DNA of 64,000 nucleotides, taken from Promicromonospora sp049532985 (lineage in GTDB: Bacteria; Actinomycetota; Actinomycetes; Actinomycetales; Cellulomonadaceae). The notes under the pieces were generated by a model that did not search any database, was not told where the DNA came from, and saw nothing but the letters and a program-made list of their open reading frames with translations. Shown piece by piece: positions 47,918 through 55,332 of this stretch. Where the stretch lies: positions 2,728,001-2,792,000 of the forward strand of contig NZ_CP186693.1 in NCBI RefSeq assembly GCF_049532985.1, written 5' to 3'. Each line of letters opens with the position of its first letter. The first letter of the stretch is position 1. The position numbers and the translations under genes are program-made.

Positions 47918-48861
47918 TGCCGACCGGGAACGACCGGACCCTGCGCACCGCGCCCGCGGTGTCGCCGGTCCCCCGCCGCCGGGCGGGCACCACTACGCTG
48001 TCGGTCGTGCACAGGAAAGAGCGCACCGGGATCGTGGCGCTCGCCGTGCCGGACCTGGAGGAGCCGTACTTCGCCGAGCTGACGGCGCTGCTGGTGCGGC
48101 GCGCGGACCAGCGCGGCCTGTCGGTGCTCATCCAGCAGACCGCCGGCGACCACGAGCGCGAGGTCAACGTCGCCAACGGCATCGGCCTGCCCGCGACGGA
48201 CGGGCTGATCCACATCCCCCGCGCGCTGTCGGTGGCCGACCTGACCCGCCGCGCCACGCCCGGACCCCTCGTGCTGCTGGGCGAGCACATCCTGGTCAGC
48301 CCGTTCACGCACGTCACCATCGACAACCGCGCGGCGTCCTACGCCGCGGCCGAGCACCTGGCCCAGGTCGGCTGCGCCCGGGTCGCGTACGTGGGCACCC
48401 GGGACGCGCGCCCGTCCGACGCCGCCGACCGGCGGTACACGGGCTACCGGGACGCCGTCGCGGCCCTGGGGCTGGCGCAGGACCCGGACCTGGTGGCGCA
48501 GCTCGACGCGTTCACGCCGGACGAGGGCCTGCGGGCGGTCGCCGACCTGCTGCGCCGAGGGGTCGCGTTCGACGGCCTGGTCTGCGCGAACGACTCCGTG
48601 GCCTTCGGCGCGCTGGTCGCGCTGGAGGCCGGCGGGCGGTCGGTGCCCGGCGACGTGGCCGTGGTCGGCATCGACGACGTGCGCGGCGCGCGGTTCACGG
48701 TGCCCGCCCTGACGTCGGTCGCCCCCGACAAGGAGGCGCTGGTCGAGCGCGCGCTGAGCGAGCTCGAACGGCAGATCGCCACCCCGCCCGGCGGCAACCT
48801 GCCCGTGGAGCACGTGGTGGTCGGGGCGCGCGTGGTGCCCCGGGCCAGCACGGCCCGGTGA
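47917..48861 (+). CDS. LacI/PBP-fold sensor protein lacking the DNA-binding domain
   Basis: A 314-residue protein homologous to the effector-binding half of LacI-family repressors: GIVALAVPDLEEPYFAELTA, HVTIDNRAASYAAAEHLAQV, FDGLVCANDSVAFGALVALE and VAVVGIDDVRGARFTVPALT. The roughly 37 residues before this domain are Pro/Arg/Thr-rich and contain no helix-turn-helix or hinge, and no signal peptide. Start ATG 47917 is fused to the oxidoreductase stop; a later GTG (48008) would make it shorter still. It may sense the pathway sugar and act on another protein, or be a decayed repressor. Convergent with the DeoR gene. Confidence 0.8.
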   Translation: MPTGNDRTLRTAPAVSPVPRRRAGTTTLSVVHRKERTGIVALAVPDLEEPYFAELTALLVRRADQRGLSVLIQQTAGDHEREVNVANGIGLPATDGLIHIPRALSVADLTRRATPGPLVLLGEHILVSPFTHVTIDNRAASYAAAEHLAQVGCARVAYVGTRDARPSDAADRRYTGYRDAVAALGLAQDPDLVAQLDAFTPDEGLRAVADLLRRGVAFDGLVCANDSVAFGALVALEAGGRSVPGDVAVVGIDDVRGARFTVPALTSVAPDKEALVERALSELERQIATPPGGNLPVEHVVVGARVVPRASTAR

Positions 48862-48871
48862 GGCCCCGGCG

Positions 48872-48888
48872 GGCCGTGCCGCACGGCC
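48872..48888. terminator. Small hairpin between convergent LacI-like and DeoR genes
   Basis: GGCCGTG and CACGGCC form a 7-bp stem with a three-base loop, ten bases past the LacI-like stop and 22 bp before the DeoR stop codon. It could end transcription in both directions; moderate support because no T-tract is present. Confidence 0.5.
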
Positions 48889-48910
48889 GGCCTCCCGGGC
48901 ACGCCCGGGC

Positions 48911-49702
48911 TCAGTCCACCGGCACGACCTGGAGCTCGCCCACCTGCTCGGCGAGCGTCGCGCGGGCCGCCTCGTCCAGCCCGTCGTCGACCACGAGGTG
49001 GCGCACGTCGCGCAGGTCCACCACGGTGGTCAGCCCCACGACGCCCCACTTGGAGTGGTCGGCCAGCACGACGGCGGCGGCACCCGCCGCGAGCAGCGCG
49101 CGGTCGGTCTCGGCCTCCAGGAGGTTCGGCGTGGTCAGGCCGGCGTGCAGGTCGATGCCGTGCGCGCCGAGGAACGCGATGTCCAGGTGCAGGTGCTCCA
49201 GCGACCGCACGGCCACCGGGCCCACCAGGGAGTCGGACGGCGTCCGGACGCCGCCGGTCAGCACCACGGACTGCGTGTACGGCTCGTCGGACCGGTCAGG
49301 ACGCCGGAACACCTCGGCGACCGGCAGCGAGTTGGTCACCACGGTCAGCTCCGCGACGTCGCGGAGCTCCTGCGCGAGCACCCACGCCGTCGTGCCGCCG
49401 GAGAGGCCGACCGCCATACCCGGCTCCACCAGGGCCGCCGCGTGCCGCGCGATCGCCCGCTTCTGGGCGACCTGCTGGTGCACGCGGGCCACGAACCCGC
49501 GGTCCTGGCGCACCGTCTCGTCCGGCCGCGCCGTGGCACCTCCACGCACCCGGTCCAGCTTCCCGTGGTCCGCGAGCACCTCGATGTCGCGGCGGACCGT
49601 CATCGCGCTCACGCCGAGCTCGTCGGCGAGCTCCGCGATGCTCGCGGCGCCCCGGCGGGCCACCTCGTCGACGATCCGCGCCCTGCGCTCAGCGACCAGC
49701 AC
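48911..49702 (-). CDS. DeoR-family transcriptional regulator
   Basis: A 263-residue repressor-type protein. The N-terminal winged helix reads RRARIVDEVARRGAASIAEL then LADELGVSAMTVRRDIEVLA. The C-terminal DeoRC sugar-phosphate-binding domain has GLSGGTTAWVLAQEL, VLTGGVRTPSDSLVGP and IAFLGAHGIDLHAGLTTPN. GTG at 49702 follows AGGGG. Members sense phosphorylated sugars and repress catabolic operons. It sits between the carbohydrate locus and a divergent esterase gene and is the best candidate regulator of both, since the LacI-like protein has no DNA-binding domain. Confidence 0.92.
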   Translation of the reverse strand: MLVAERRARIVDEVARRGAASIAELADELGVSAMTVRRDIEVLADHGKLDRVRGGATARPDETVRQDRGFVARVHQQVAQKRAIARHAAALVEPGMAVGLSGGTTAWVLAQELRDVAELTVVTNSLPVAEVFRRPDRSDEPYTQSVVLTGGVRTPSDSLVGPVAVRSLEHLHLDIAFLGAHGIDLHAGLTTPNLLEAETDRALLAAGAAAVVLADHSKWGVVGLTTVVDLRDVRHLVVDDGLDEAARATLAEQVGELQVVPVD

Positions 49703-49722
49703 ACCTACCCCTTTCGACGACC

Positions 49723-49742
49723 GGCTCAGTGTGACACGAGCC
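49723..49742. promoter_or_regulatory. Inverted repeat between deoR-type gene and esterase gene
   Basis: GGCTC and GAGCC are separated by ten bases (AGTGTGACAC) in the 81-bp gap between the divergent DeoR and esterase genes. The central TGTGAC resembles the TGTGATC repeats upstream of the permease gene. A possible DeoR operator; evidence is positional only. Confidence 0.35.
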
Positions 49743-49783
49743 GCGCCGTCGGCCACCGCCGTACCCGCCGAAGGAAACCCGAC

Positions 49784-50818
49784 GTGACCCCTGCCGCACC
49801 CCCGGTCCCGCCGAGCCCCTACGACCGGTGGTTCCCGGGCAGCCCCCTCGACGGCACCTACGGGTACGACCGCGACGCGCTGCTCGCCGTGGTGCCCGCC
49901 GCCGAGCCGGACGGGTTCGCCGAGCTGTGGCGGTCCTGGTACGCCCGGGCGCGGGAGGTGCCGTCCGACGTGGTGGTCGAGGCGGCGGGTGGGGCTCGCC
50001 GGCCCACGCACGACGTCTCCGTGGTGACCTACACCGCCGACGGCGGGCTGCGCCTGCGGGCCTGGGTCGCGGTGCCGGTGGGCCTACGCCCCCGCGTGGG
50101 CGTGGTGCACAGCCACGGGTACGGCGGGCGGGACGCCCCGACCTTCGAACGGGTGCCGCACGACGCCGCCGTCATCTTCCCGGTCGCGCGCGGGCTCGGT
50201 GCTCTGAACGCCGGTGTCGGGGCGCCCGACACCAGCTCGCGGCACGTGCTGCACGGCATCGAGGCGGTGGAGACGTACGCCGTCGGGCGGTCCGCCGTGG
50301 ACCTCTGGCACGCGGGGACCGCCCTGCTGGACCTGCTGGCCCGGCGGGACGAGACCCTGGGCAACCTGCCGCTGTACTTCGTCGGCACGAGCTTCGGCGG
50401 CGGCATCGGGGCGCTGGCCGTGCCGTGGGACGACCGGTTCGTGGGCGCCACGCTCGAGGTGCCGACGTTCGGCCAGCACGACCTGCGCCTGACGATGCCG
50501 TGCACGGGCAGCGGCGAGGCCGTGCGCCACCACGTCGCGGACCACCCGGAGGCACGCGAGGTGCTGGCGTTCCACGACGCGTCGGTGGCCGCCACGCACC
50601 TGCGCGTGCCCACCCGCGTCGAGTGCGCGGCGTGGGACACGCACGTGCCGCCGCCGGGACAGTTCGCGGTGGCGAACGGGGTCGGCCGGGCCGCGGGGGC
50701 GAACTTGGAGCTGGCGATCCACACGGCGGGCCATGCCGAGTACCCCGGCCAGTCCCGGGAGCAGGCGGCGGCGTTCGCCGCGACCCGCGCCCACATCGCC
50801 CGCACCCTCCCGACCTGA
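49784..50818 (+). CDS. Acetylxylan esterase-like alpha/beta hydrolase (CE7-like)
   Basis: Cytoplasmic alpha/beta hydrolase of 344 residues. It opens with PPVPPSPYDRWFPGSPLDG and contains HSHGYGGRDAPT (oxyanion region), the nucleophile elbow GTSFGGGIG near residue 200 and a C-terminal histidine in AGHAEYPGQ. Overall order fits carbohydrate esterase family 7, but the usual GxSQG and RGQ motifs are replaced by GTSFGG and RGLGALN, so substrate may differ. No signal peptide. GTG at 49784 follows AAGGAAA. It probably removes acetyl groups from imported oligosaccharides handled by the adjoining locus. Confidence 0.8.
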   Translation: MTPAAPPVPPSPYDRWFPGSPLDGTYGYDRDALLAVVPAAEPDGFAELWRSWYARAREVPSDVVVEAAGGARRPTHDVSVVTYTADGGLRLRAWVAVPVGLRPRVGVVHSHGYGGRDAPTFERVPHDAAVIFPVARGLGALNAGVGAPDTSSRHVLHGIEAVETYAVGRSAVDLWHAGTALLDLLARRDETLGNLPLYFVGTSFGGGIGALAVPWDDRFVGATLEVPTFGQHDLRLTMPCTGSGEAVRHHVADHPEAREVLAFHDASVAATHLRVPTRVECAAWDTHVPPPGQFAVANGVGRAAGANLELAIHTAGHAEYPGQSREQAAAFAATRAHIARTLPT

Positions 50819-50841
50819 CCGGCCCACCGACCCCACCCACG

Positions 50842-50919
50842 GGCCTCACCGACGGGCCTCACCCACCGGCCCCACCCACCGGCCCCACCGACGGGCCCCA
50901 CCCATCGGCCCCACCCAGC
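50842..50919. repeat. 13-bp tandem repeat, six copies
   Basis: Six contiguous 13-base units of the form GGCCYCACCSACS start just after the esterase stop, in non-coding DNA. Unit boundaries fall at 50842, 50855, 50868, 50881, 50894 and 50907. Copies differ by one to three bases. A degraded extra unit precedes them. Confidence 0.85.
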
Positions 50920-51000
50920 CGCCGACGGCGAACGCGGACCTGGTAGCACTCCGAGCGCTCAGAACGCACCTACTCCCGCACTCAACACTCCACGACGCCG

Positions 51001-51072
51001 GCCCGGCGATGACCGGCGACGGCCCGGCGACGGCCCGGCGATGACCCGGCGTCGGCCCGGCGTCGGCCCGGC
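51001..51072. repeat. GCCCGGCG-type short tandem repeat tract
   Basis: About six imperfect units of GCCCGGCGACG, roughly 11 bases long, run through this non-coding stretch between the 13-bp repeat and the cruciform-like palindrome. The variants alternate GACG, ATGA and TCG at the 3' side. Confidence 0.7.
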
Positions 51073-51091
51073 ACCCTCCAGCCCCGGCGAT

Positions 51092-51139
51092 CGTAGGGAT
51101 CGTCGGTCGATGAGGGCCCATGGGCCGACCATCCCTACG
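51092..51139. terminator. Cruciform-like hairpin between esterase and paaG-like gene
   Basis: Outer arms CGTAGGGAT and ATCCCTACG pair perfectly over 9 bp, an inner GGTC/GACC pair follows, and the centre holds a perfect 12-bp palindrome GGCCCATGGGCC (51115-51126). It lies 43 bp past the paaG-like stop on the minus strand, so it may terminate the paa operon. Confidence 0.6.
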
Positions 51140-51182
51140 TTCGGCCAGGCAGGGAGGGTGTCGGGCGGGCGCCGCGAGAGGG

Positions 51183-51974
51183 TCAGCGGCCCGTGAAGGT
51201 GGGGGGCTCGCGGGTCAGGAACGATGCGACCGCACCCGTGTGGTCGGACGTGGCGCCGCACCGGGTCTGGGCCACCGCCTCGGCCTCGAGGGCGTCGTCC
51301 AGGCTCAGGCCCGGGGCCCGGGCGAGCAGGCGCTTGGTCTGCGCGAACGCCGTGGTCGGTCCTTCGGCGAGCTGCCGGGCCAGCGCGGTGGCCCGGGGCA
51401 GCACCTCGTCCGGCTCGACGATCTCGCCGGCGATACCCCAGGCGACGGCCTCCTCGGCGGTGAACGTGCGGCCGAACAGGACGAGCTCCTTGGCCCGGGC
51501 GTCCCCGACGGCGCGCGGCAGCGTGACCGACAGGCCGGTGTCGAAGGTCAGCCCGATCCCCGTGAACGCGGTCGCCAGCCGCACGCCGGTCGCGAAGACC
51601 CGGTGGTCGCACGCGAGCGCGAGGCCCAGTCCGGCCCCCACGCAGGTTCCGGCCACGGCGGCCAGCACCGGCTTGGGCATGGTCAGCAGGTCGCGCACGA
51701 CGGGCGAGTAGTGCTCGCGGACCGTGGAGAAGGCCGCCTCCGCCCCGTCGGCCAGGGCAGCGGCGTGCTCGCCCAGGTCCTGGCCCAGGCAGAACGCCCG
51801 CGTGGTCCCGGCGAGCACGACGGCGCGCACCGCGTCGTCGGCGGCGACGTCCGCGACGGCGGCGCGCAGGGCCTCCTTGGCCGCGACGGTCAGGGCGTTG
51901 CGGTGCGCGGGGTCGTCCAGCGTGATCGTCGCCACCGCGTCCACGCGGTCGACGACGACGGAAGCGTCGCTCAT
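51183..51974 (-). CDS. paaG: PaaG-like 2-(1,2-epoxyphenyl)acetyl-CoA isomerase, crotonase family
   Basis: Crotonase-fold protein of 263 residues. Start MSDASVVVDRVDAVATITLD, oxyanion-hole segments AFCLGQDLGEH and GTCVGAGLGLALACDHRVFA, and catalytic region GIGLTFDTGLSVTLPRAVGD. The two glutamates of enoyl-CoA hydratases are absent, while the Asp in TFDTG matches the PaaG catalytic Asp, so ring-opening isomerase (epoxide to oxepin-CoA) is preferred over hydratase. ATG at 51974 has GAAGGAGG upstream. Last gene of the paa operon in this window; 29 bp after the dehydrogenase gene. Confidence 0.85.
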   Translation of the reverse strand: MSDASVVVDRVDAVATITLDDPAHRNALTVAAKEALRAAVADVAADDAVRAVVLAGTTRAFCLGQDLGEHAAALADGAEAAFSTVREHYSPVVRDLLTMPKPVLAAVAGTCVGAGLGLALACDHRVFATGVRLATAFTGIGLTFDTGLSVTLPRAVGDARAKELVLFGRTFTAEEAVAWGIAGEIVEPDEVLPRATALARQLAEGPTTAFAQTKRLLARAPGLSLDDALEAEAVAQTRCGATSDHTGAVASFLTREPPTFTGR

Positions 51975-52003
51975 CGTTCCTCCTTCACGATCGGTGCCGG
52001 GTG

Positions 52004-52906
52004 TCACCACGGGTAGAACCCCTGCCCGGTCTTGCGGCCCAGCTCCCCCGCGGCGACCTTCTCGCGGAGCACCCGGGGCGGCGCGAACCGGGGCCCCAGC
52101 TCGCGTTCGAGGTGCTCGGCGATGTGCAGCCGCACGTCGAGCCCCACGAGGTCGGTGGTGCGCAGCGGACCCACCGGGTGCCGGTAGCCCAGGGTCATCG
52201 CGGTGTCGATGTCGGCGGCGTCGGCCACGCCCTCCTCCAGCATGCGCATCGCCTCCAGGGCGAGCGCCACCCCGAGCCGGCTGCTCGCGAAGCCCGGTGA
52301 GTCCTGGACGGTGATCGCCGTCCGGCCCAGGCCCGCGACCCAGTCCCGGGCCCGGGCGACGAGGCCGGGCGCGGTGCGCCGTCCGACCACCACCTCGACC
52401 AGGGAGCTGACCGGGACGGGGTTGAAGAAGTGCAGGCCCACCAGGCGGGAGGGGTCCGGCAGGGCGTCGGCCAGCGCGTCGATCGACAGCGAGCTCGTGT
52501 TGGTGGCGAACGCCGCGCCGGGGGCCGCCGCGGCCGCCCGCGCCAGCACGTCGCGCTTGAGGCCGGCCACCTCGGGCACGGCCTCGACCACCAGCGCGCA
52601 GCAGGCCAGTGCGGCCTCGTCCACCACGACGCCGAACCCGCCCGCGACCGTCGCGCCCTCGGCGACCGCCCGGGCGAGGCTCCGCTCGATGCGCTCGCGC
52701 GCCGACCGCGCCGCGGCGTCGTCGCTCTCGACGACCGTCACGGTGGCGCCCGCCACCGCGAACGCATGGGCGATGCCGCCGCCCATGCGCCCGCCGCCGT
52801 ACACGCCGACGGCGTCCGGGACGGCCACCACCGAGGCCGGCTGCGGGGCAGACGGCACGGCCGCAGCCGCCGGACCGGGCGCCGCTCCCTCCGGGACCCC
52901 GGTCAT
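52004..52906 (-). CDS. paaH: PaaH-like 3-hydroxyacyl-CoA dehydrogenase
   Basis: A 300-residue NAD-dependent dehydrogenase. After a 30-residue Ala/Pro-rich N-terminus comes the dinucleotide motif VGVYGGGRMGGGIAHAFAVA, then ATNTSSLSIDALADAL and GLHFFNPVPVSSLVEVV with the catalytic His, and the C-terminal dimer domain GYRHPVGPLRTTDLVGLDV. It would oxidise 3-hydroxyadipyl-CoA in phenylacetate breakdown. Shorter than E. coli PaaH (475), lacking its second C-terminal domain. ATG at 52906 overlaps the preceding gene (ATGA). Confidence 0.86.
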   Translation of the reverse strand: MTGVPEGAAPGPAAAAVPSAPQPASVVAVPDAVGVYGGGRMGGGIAHAFAVAGATVTVVESDDAAARSARERIERSLARAVAEGATVAGGFGVVVDEAALACCALVVEAVPEVAGLKRDVLARAAAAAPGAAFATNTSSLSIDALADALPDPSRLVGLHFFNPVPVSSLVEVVVGRRTAPGLVARARDWVAGLGRTAITVQDSPGFASSRLGVALALEAMRMLEEGVADAADIDTAMTLGYRHPVGPLRTTDLVGLDVRLHIAEHLERELGPRFAPPRVLREKVAAGELGRKTGQGFYPW

Positions 52907-53646
52907 GGCCGCCCCCTGCGCCGGTCGAGGAACGCCGTCATCCGGTCCGCCTTGTCCTGGGTCTCGAACAGCACTGCCTGGGCGACGTCGTCGATCAGGG
53001 GGTGGGCGGCGCGGGGCGCGTCCAGCACGGACTTGGTCAGCCGCACGGCGAGCGGTGCCTGCGCGGTGATCCGGTCGGCGAGCCGGTGCCCGGCCGGTTC
53101 CAGGTCGTCGGCGTCCACCACCTCGTTGAGGAGCCGGACGGCGAGGGCCTCCTGCGCGTCGAGCACGCGCCCCGCCAGCAGCACCTCCTTGGCGAGCGGC
53201 TCCCCGACGAGCTCCGCGAGCCGCCAGGCGGCCCCGGCGGCGGCGAGGATGCCGAGGCCCGGCTCGGGGTTGCCGATCCTGGTCGCCGAGGTGCCGATCC
53301 GGAAGTCGCACGCGTAGGCGAGCTCCGCGCCGCCGCCGAGGGCGTACCCGTCGACGAGGGCGACCACGGGCATCGGCAGCCGGCGGACCCGCTCGAAGAC
53401 CCCGGAGTTGATCCCCGCCAGGGCATCCTCCCGGCGTCGTTCGCGCAGCTCCGCGATGTCGGCGCCCGCGGCGAAGGTGCCACCGGAGCCCACCACGAGC
53501 GCCACCCGCGGCGTGGCCTCCAGCAGGGCGCAGGCGGCGTGCAGGGCCTCGACCGTGGCGCGGTCGATGGCGTTGCGGACCTCGGGCCGGTTCAGGCGCA
53601 GCACCACCCGGTCGTCGTGCTCTTCGACCAGCAGGGGCGCGCTCAT
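52903..53646 (-). CDS. paaF: PaaF-like enoyl-CoA hydratase
   Basis: Crotonase-family protein of 247 residues. Both catalytic glutamates are present: the one in YALGGGAELAYACDF and the one in GNPEPGLGIL. This supports a real hydratase acting on 2,3-dehydroadipyl-CoA, in contrast to the PaaG-like protein downstream. Substrate loop FAAGADIAELR is intact. ATG at 53646 overlaps the paaE stop (ATGA), showing it is co-translated with the epoxidase genes. Confidence 0.85.
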   Translation of the reverse strand: MSAPLLVEEHDDRVVLRLNRPEVRNAIDRATVEALHAACALLEATPRVALVVGSGGTFAAGADIAELRERRREDALAGINSGVFERVRRLPMPVVALVDGYALGGGAELAYACDFRIGTSATRIGNPEPGLGILAAAGAAWRLAELVGEPLAKEVLLAGRVLDAQEALAVRLLNEVVDADDLEPAGHRLADRITAQAPLAVRLTKSVLDAPRAAHPLIDDVAQAVLFETQDKADRMTAFLDRRRGRP

Positions 53647-54728
53647 GCGTCGAAGTCCACGACGACCTCGTCGCTCACCGGGAACGACTGGCAGGTGAGC
53701 ACGAACCCGGCGGCCACCTCGGACTCCTCCAGCGCGTAGTTGCGCACCATGTCCACCTCGCCCTCGCGCACGCGCGCCCGGCAGGTGCCGCAGACCCCGC
53801 CCTTGCACGCGAACGGCAGGTCGGCACGGACCTCCTGCGCGGCGTCGAGGAGCCGGGTGTCCCGCGGCATCGCGCTGGTCGTGGACCGGCCGTCGAGCAC
53901 CACGGTCACCTGGCTCGTGGCGCCGTCGGCCACGCGGTCGGCGTGCCGTAGCTGCGGCGGCGGCTCGTCGACCCAGAACAGCTCGACGTGCACCCGGTCG
54001 GCCGGGACGCCGAGCTCGGCCAGCACCGCCCGGGCCCCGTCCTGCATGCCGAGCGGCCCGCAGAGCCACACGTGGTCCACGTCGCCGACCGGCACCACGA
54101 GGGTGAGCAGGGCACGCAGCCGGTCGGCGTCGAGCCTGCCCGAGAACAGGTCGACGTCCCGCGGCTCCCGGGACAGCACGTGGACCAGGTCGAGCCGGTC
54201 GTGGTGGGCGTCCTTGAGGTCCGCCAGCTCCTCGGCGAACATCACCGAGGCGGTCGTGCGGTTGCCGTAGAGCAGGGTCACGCGGGCGTCCGGGTTGCGC
54301 AGCAGCGTGGCCGTGATCGAGAGCACCGGCGTGATACCCGAGCCCGCCGCGATGCACAGGTGCCGCCCGCCCGCGGCCGGGTCGACCCGGAACCTGCCGC
54401 TCGGCGCCTGCACCTCCACCCGGTCCCCGGGCCGCACGTCGTGCACGAGCCAGGCCGAGAACAGTCCGTCGGGCACCTCGCGGACGCCGATCCGCGGCGG
54501 GCTGCCGACGGGCGCGCAGATCGAGTAGGTGCGGCGGTGCTCGACGCCGTCGACCACCCGGCGCAGCGTCAGGGACTGGCCGGCCGCGAAGTCGAACACG
54601 TGCCGCAGGCCGGCGGGCAGGTCGAACGTCACCGCGGCCGCGTCGTCGGTGAGCCGTTCGACGTCGCGCACGGTGAGCGTGTGGAAGGCCGTGCGCCCGG
54701 CGGCGGCGCGGCTCAGGGTGGCGGTCAC
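53643..54728 (-). CDS. paaE: PaaE, reductase of phenylacetyl-CoA epoxidase
   Basis: Electron-transfer subunit of 361 residues for the PaaABCE monooxygenase. An N-terminal FAD/NADPH ferredoxin reductase module has RRTYSICAPVG, AAGSGITPVLSI and LLYGNRTTASVMF. The C-terminal plant-type [2Fe-2S] ferredoxin has the cysteine cluster CKGGVCGTC with the fourth Cys in LTCQSFP. GTG at 54728 lies one base after the paaD stop. Length matches E. coli PaaE (356). Confidence 0.95.
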   Translation of the reverse strand: MTATLSRAAAGRTAFHTLTVRDVERLTDDAAAVTFDLPAGLRHVFDFAAGQSLTLRRVVDGVEHRRTYSICAPVGSPPRIGVREVPDGLFSAWLVHDVRPGDRVEVQAPSGRFRVDPAAGGRHLCIAAGSGITPVLSITATLLRNPDARVTLLYGNRTTASVMFAEELADLKDAHHDRLDLVHVLSREPRDVDLFSGRLDADRLRALLTLVVPVGDVDHVWLCGPLGMQDGARAVLAELGVPADRVHVELFWVDEPPPQLRHADRVADGATSQVTVVLDGRSTTSAMPRDTRLLDAAQEVRADLPFACKGGVCGTCRARVREGEVDMVRNYALEESEVAAGFVLTCQSFPVSDEVVVDFDA

Positions 54729-54729
54729 G

Positions 54730-55332
54730 TCAGATCTCCTTCACGTGGTCGAACGGCTCCAGGCACGACCGGCAGCGGTACAGGGCCCGGCACGCCGTGG
54801 CGCCGAACTCGGAGGTGACCTCGACGTCGTCCGCCCCGCAGCGCGGGCAGCGCACCGCGCGGCGAGGCGGGCCCAGGCGCAGCGGCACCGGCCCGGCGTG
54901 CCGGGGTGCGCGGCCCGGCGGGGAGATCCCGGCGTCCGCGAGGGCCGCCCGGCCGGCCGGGGTGATCCAGTCGGTGGTCCAGGCGGGTTCGAGGACGACG
55001 CGTACCCGCGCGTCGGCGAATCCCGCGGCGTGCAGCTCGTGCAGGAGGTCGTCGCGCATGGTCGCCATGGCGGGGCAGCCCGAGTAGGTGGGGGTGATCG
55101 CGGCGACGACGGCGCCGTCGTCGCCGAGCGCGACGTCCCGCAGGACGCCGAGGTCGTGCAGGGTGAGCATCGGCAGCTCCGGGTCCACGACGGCGGCGGC
55201 GACCGCGCGGGCGCGGGTCAGCGCGCCGGGGTCTGCCGGATTGTGCGCCGGACCGTGCAGCGGCTGGTCCACCGGCGGGGTCCCCGGCGGGTGCGGGGCG
55301 GCCGGCCGCTGCCGCGCGGGTGCGGCGGTCAC
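54730..55332 (-). CDS. paaD: PaaD, phenylacetyl-CoA epoxidase maturation protein
   Basis: A 200-residue protein of the MIP18/DUF59 family thought to help insert iron into the PaaABCE epoxidase. An N-terminal Pro/Ala-rich region (about 45 residues) is followed by VVDPELPMLTLHDLGVLRDV and TYSGCPAMATMRDDL. A C-terminal zinc-ribbon-like domain has CPRCGADDVEV and YRCRSCLEPF. GTG at 55332 overlaps the paaC stop (GTGA); a further GTG one codon earlier is possible. Confidence 0.93.
   Translation of the reverse strand: MTAAPARQRPAAPHPPGTPPVDQPLHGPAHNPADPGALTRARAVAAAVVDPELPMLTLHDLGVLRDVALGDDGAVVAAITPTYSGCPAMATMRDDLLHELHAAGFADARVRVVLEPAWTTDWITPAGRAALADAGISPPGRAPRHAGPVPLRLGPPRRAVRCPRCGADDVEVTSEFGATACRALYRCRSCLEPFDHVKEI

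Noticed and set aside
50819..51180. The tandem repeats as a CRISPR array
   Set aside because: Units are contiguous and 11-13 bp with no unique spacers, and no cas genes are present.
52903..54357. A longer version of the paaF-like protein starting far upstream
   Set aside because: The extra residues are antisense-like and would overlap all of paaE. The ATG at 53646 with ATGA overlap fits the operon and the family length.
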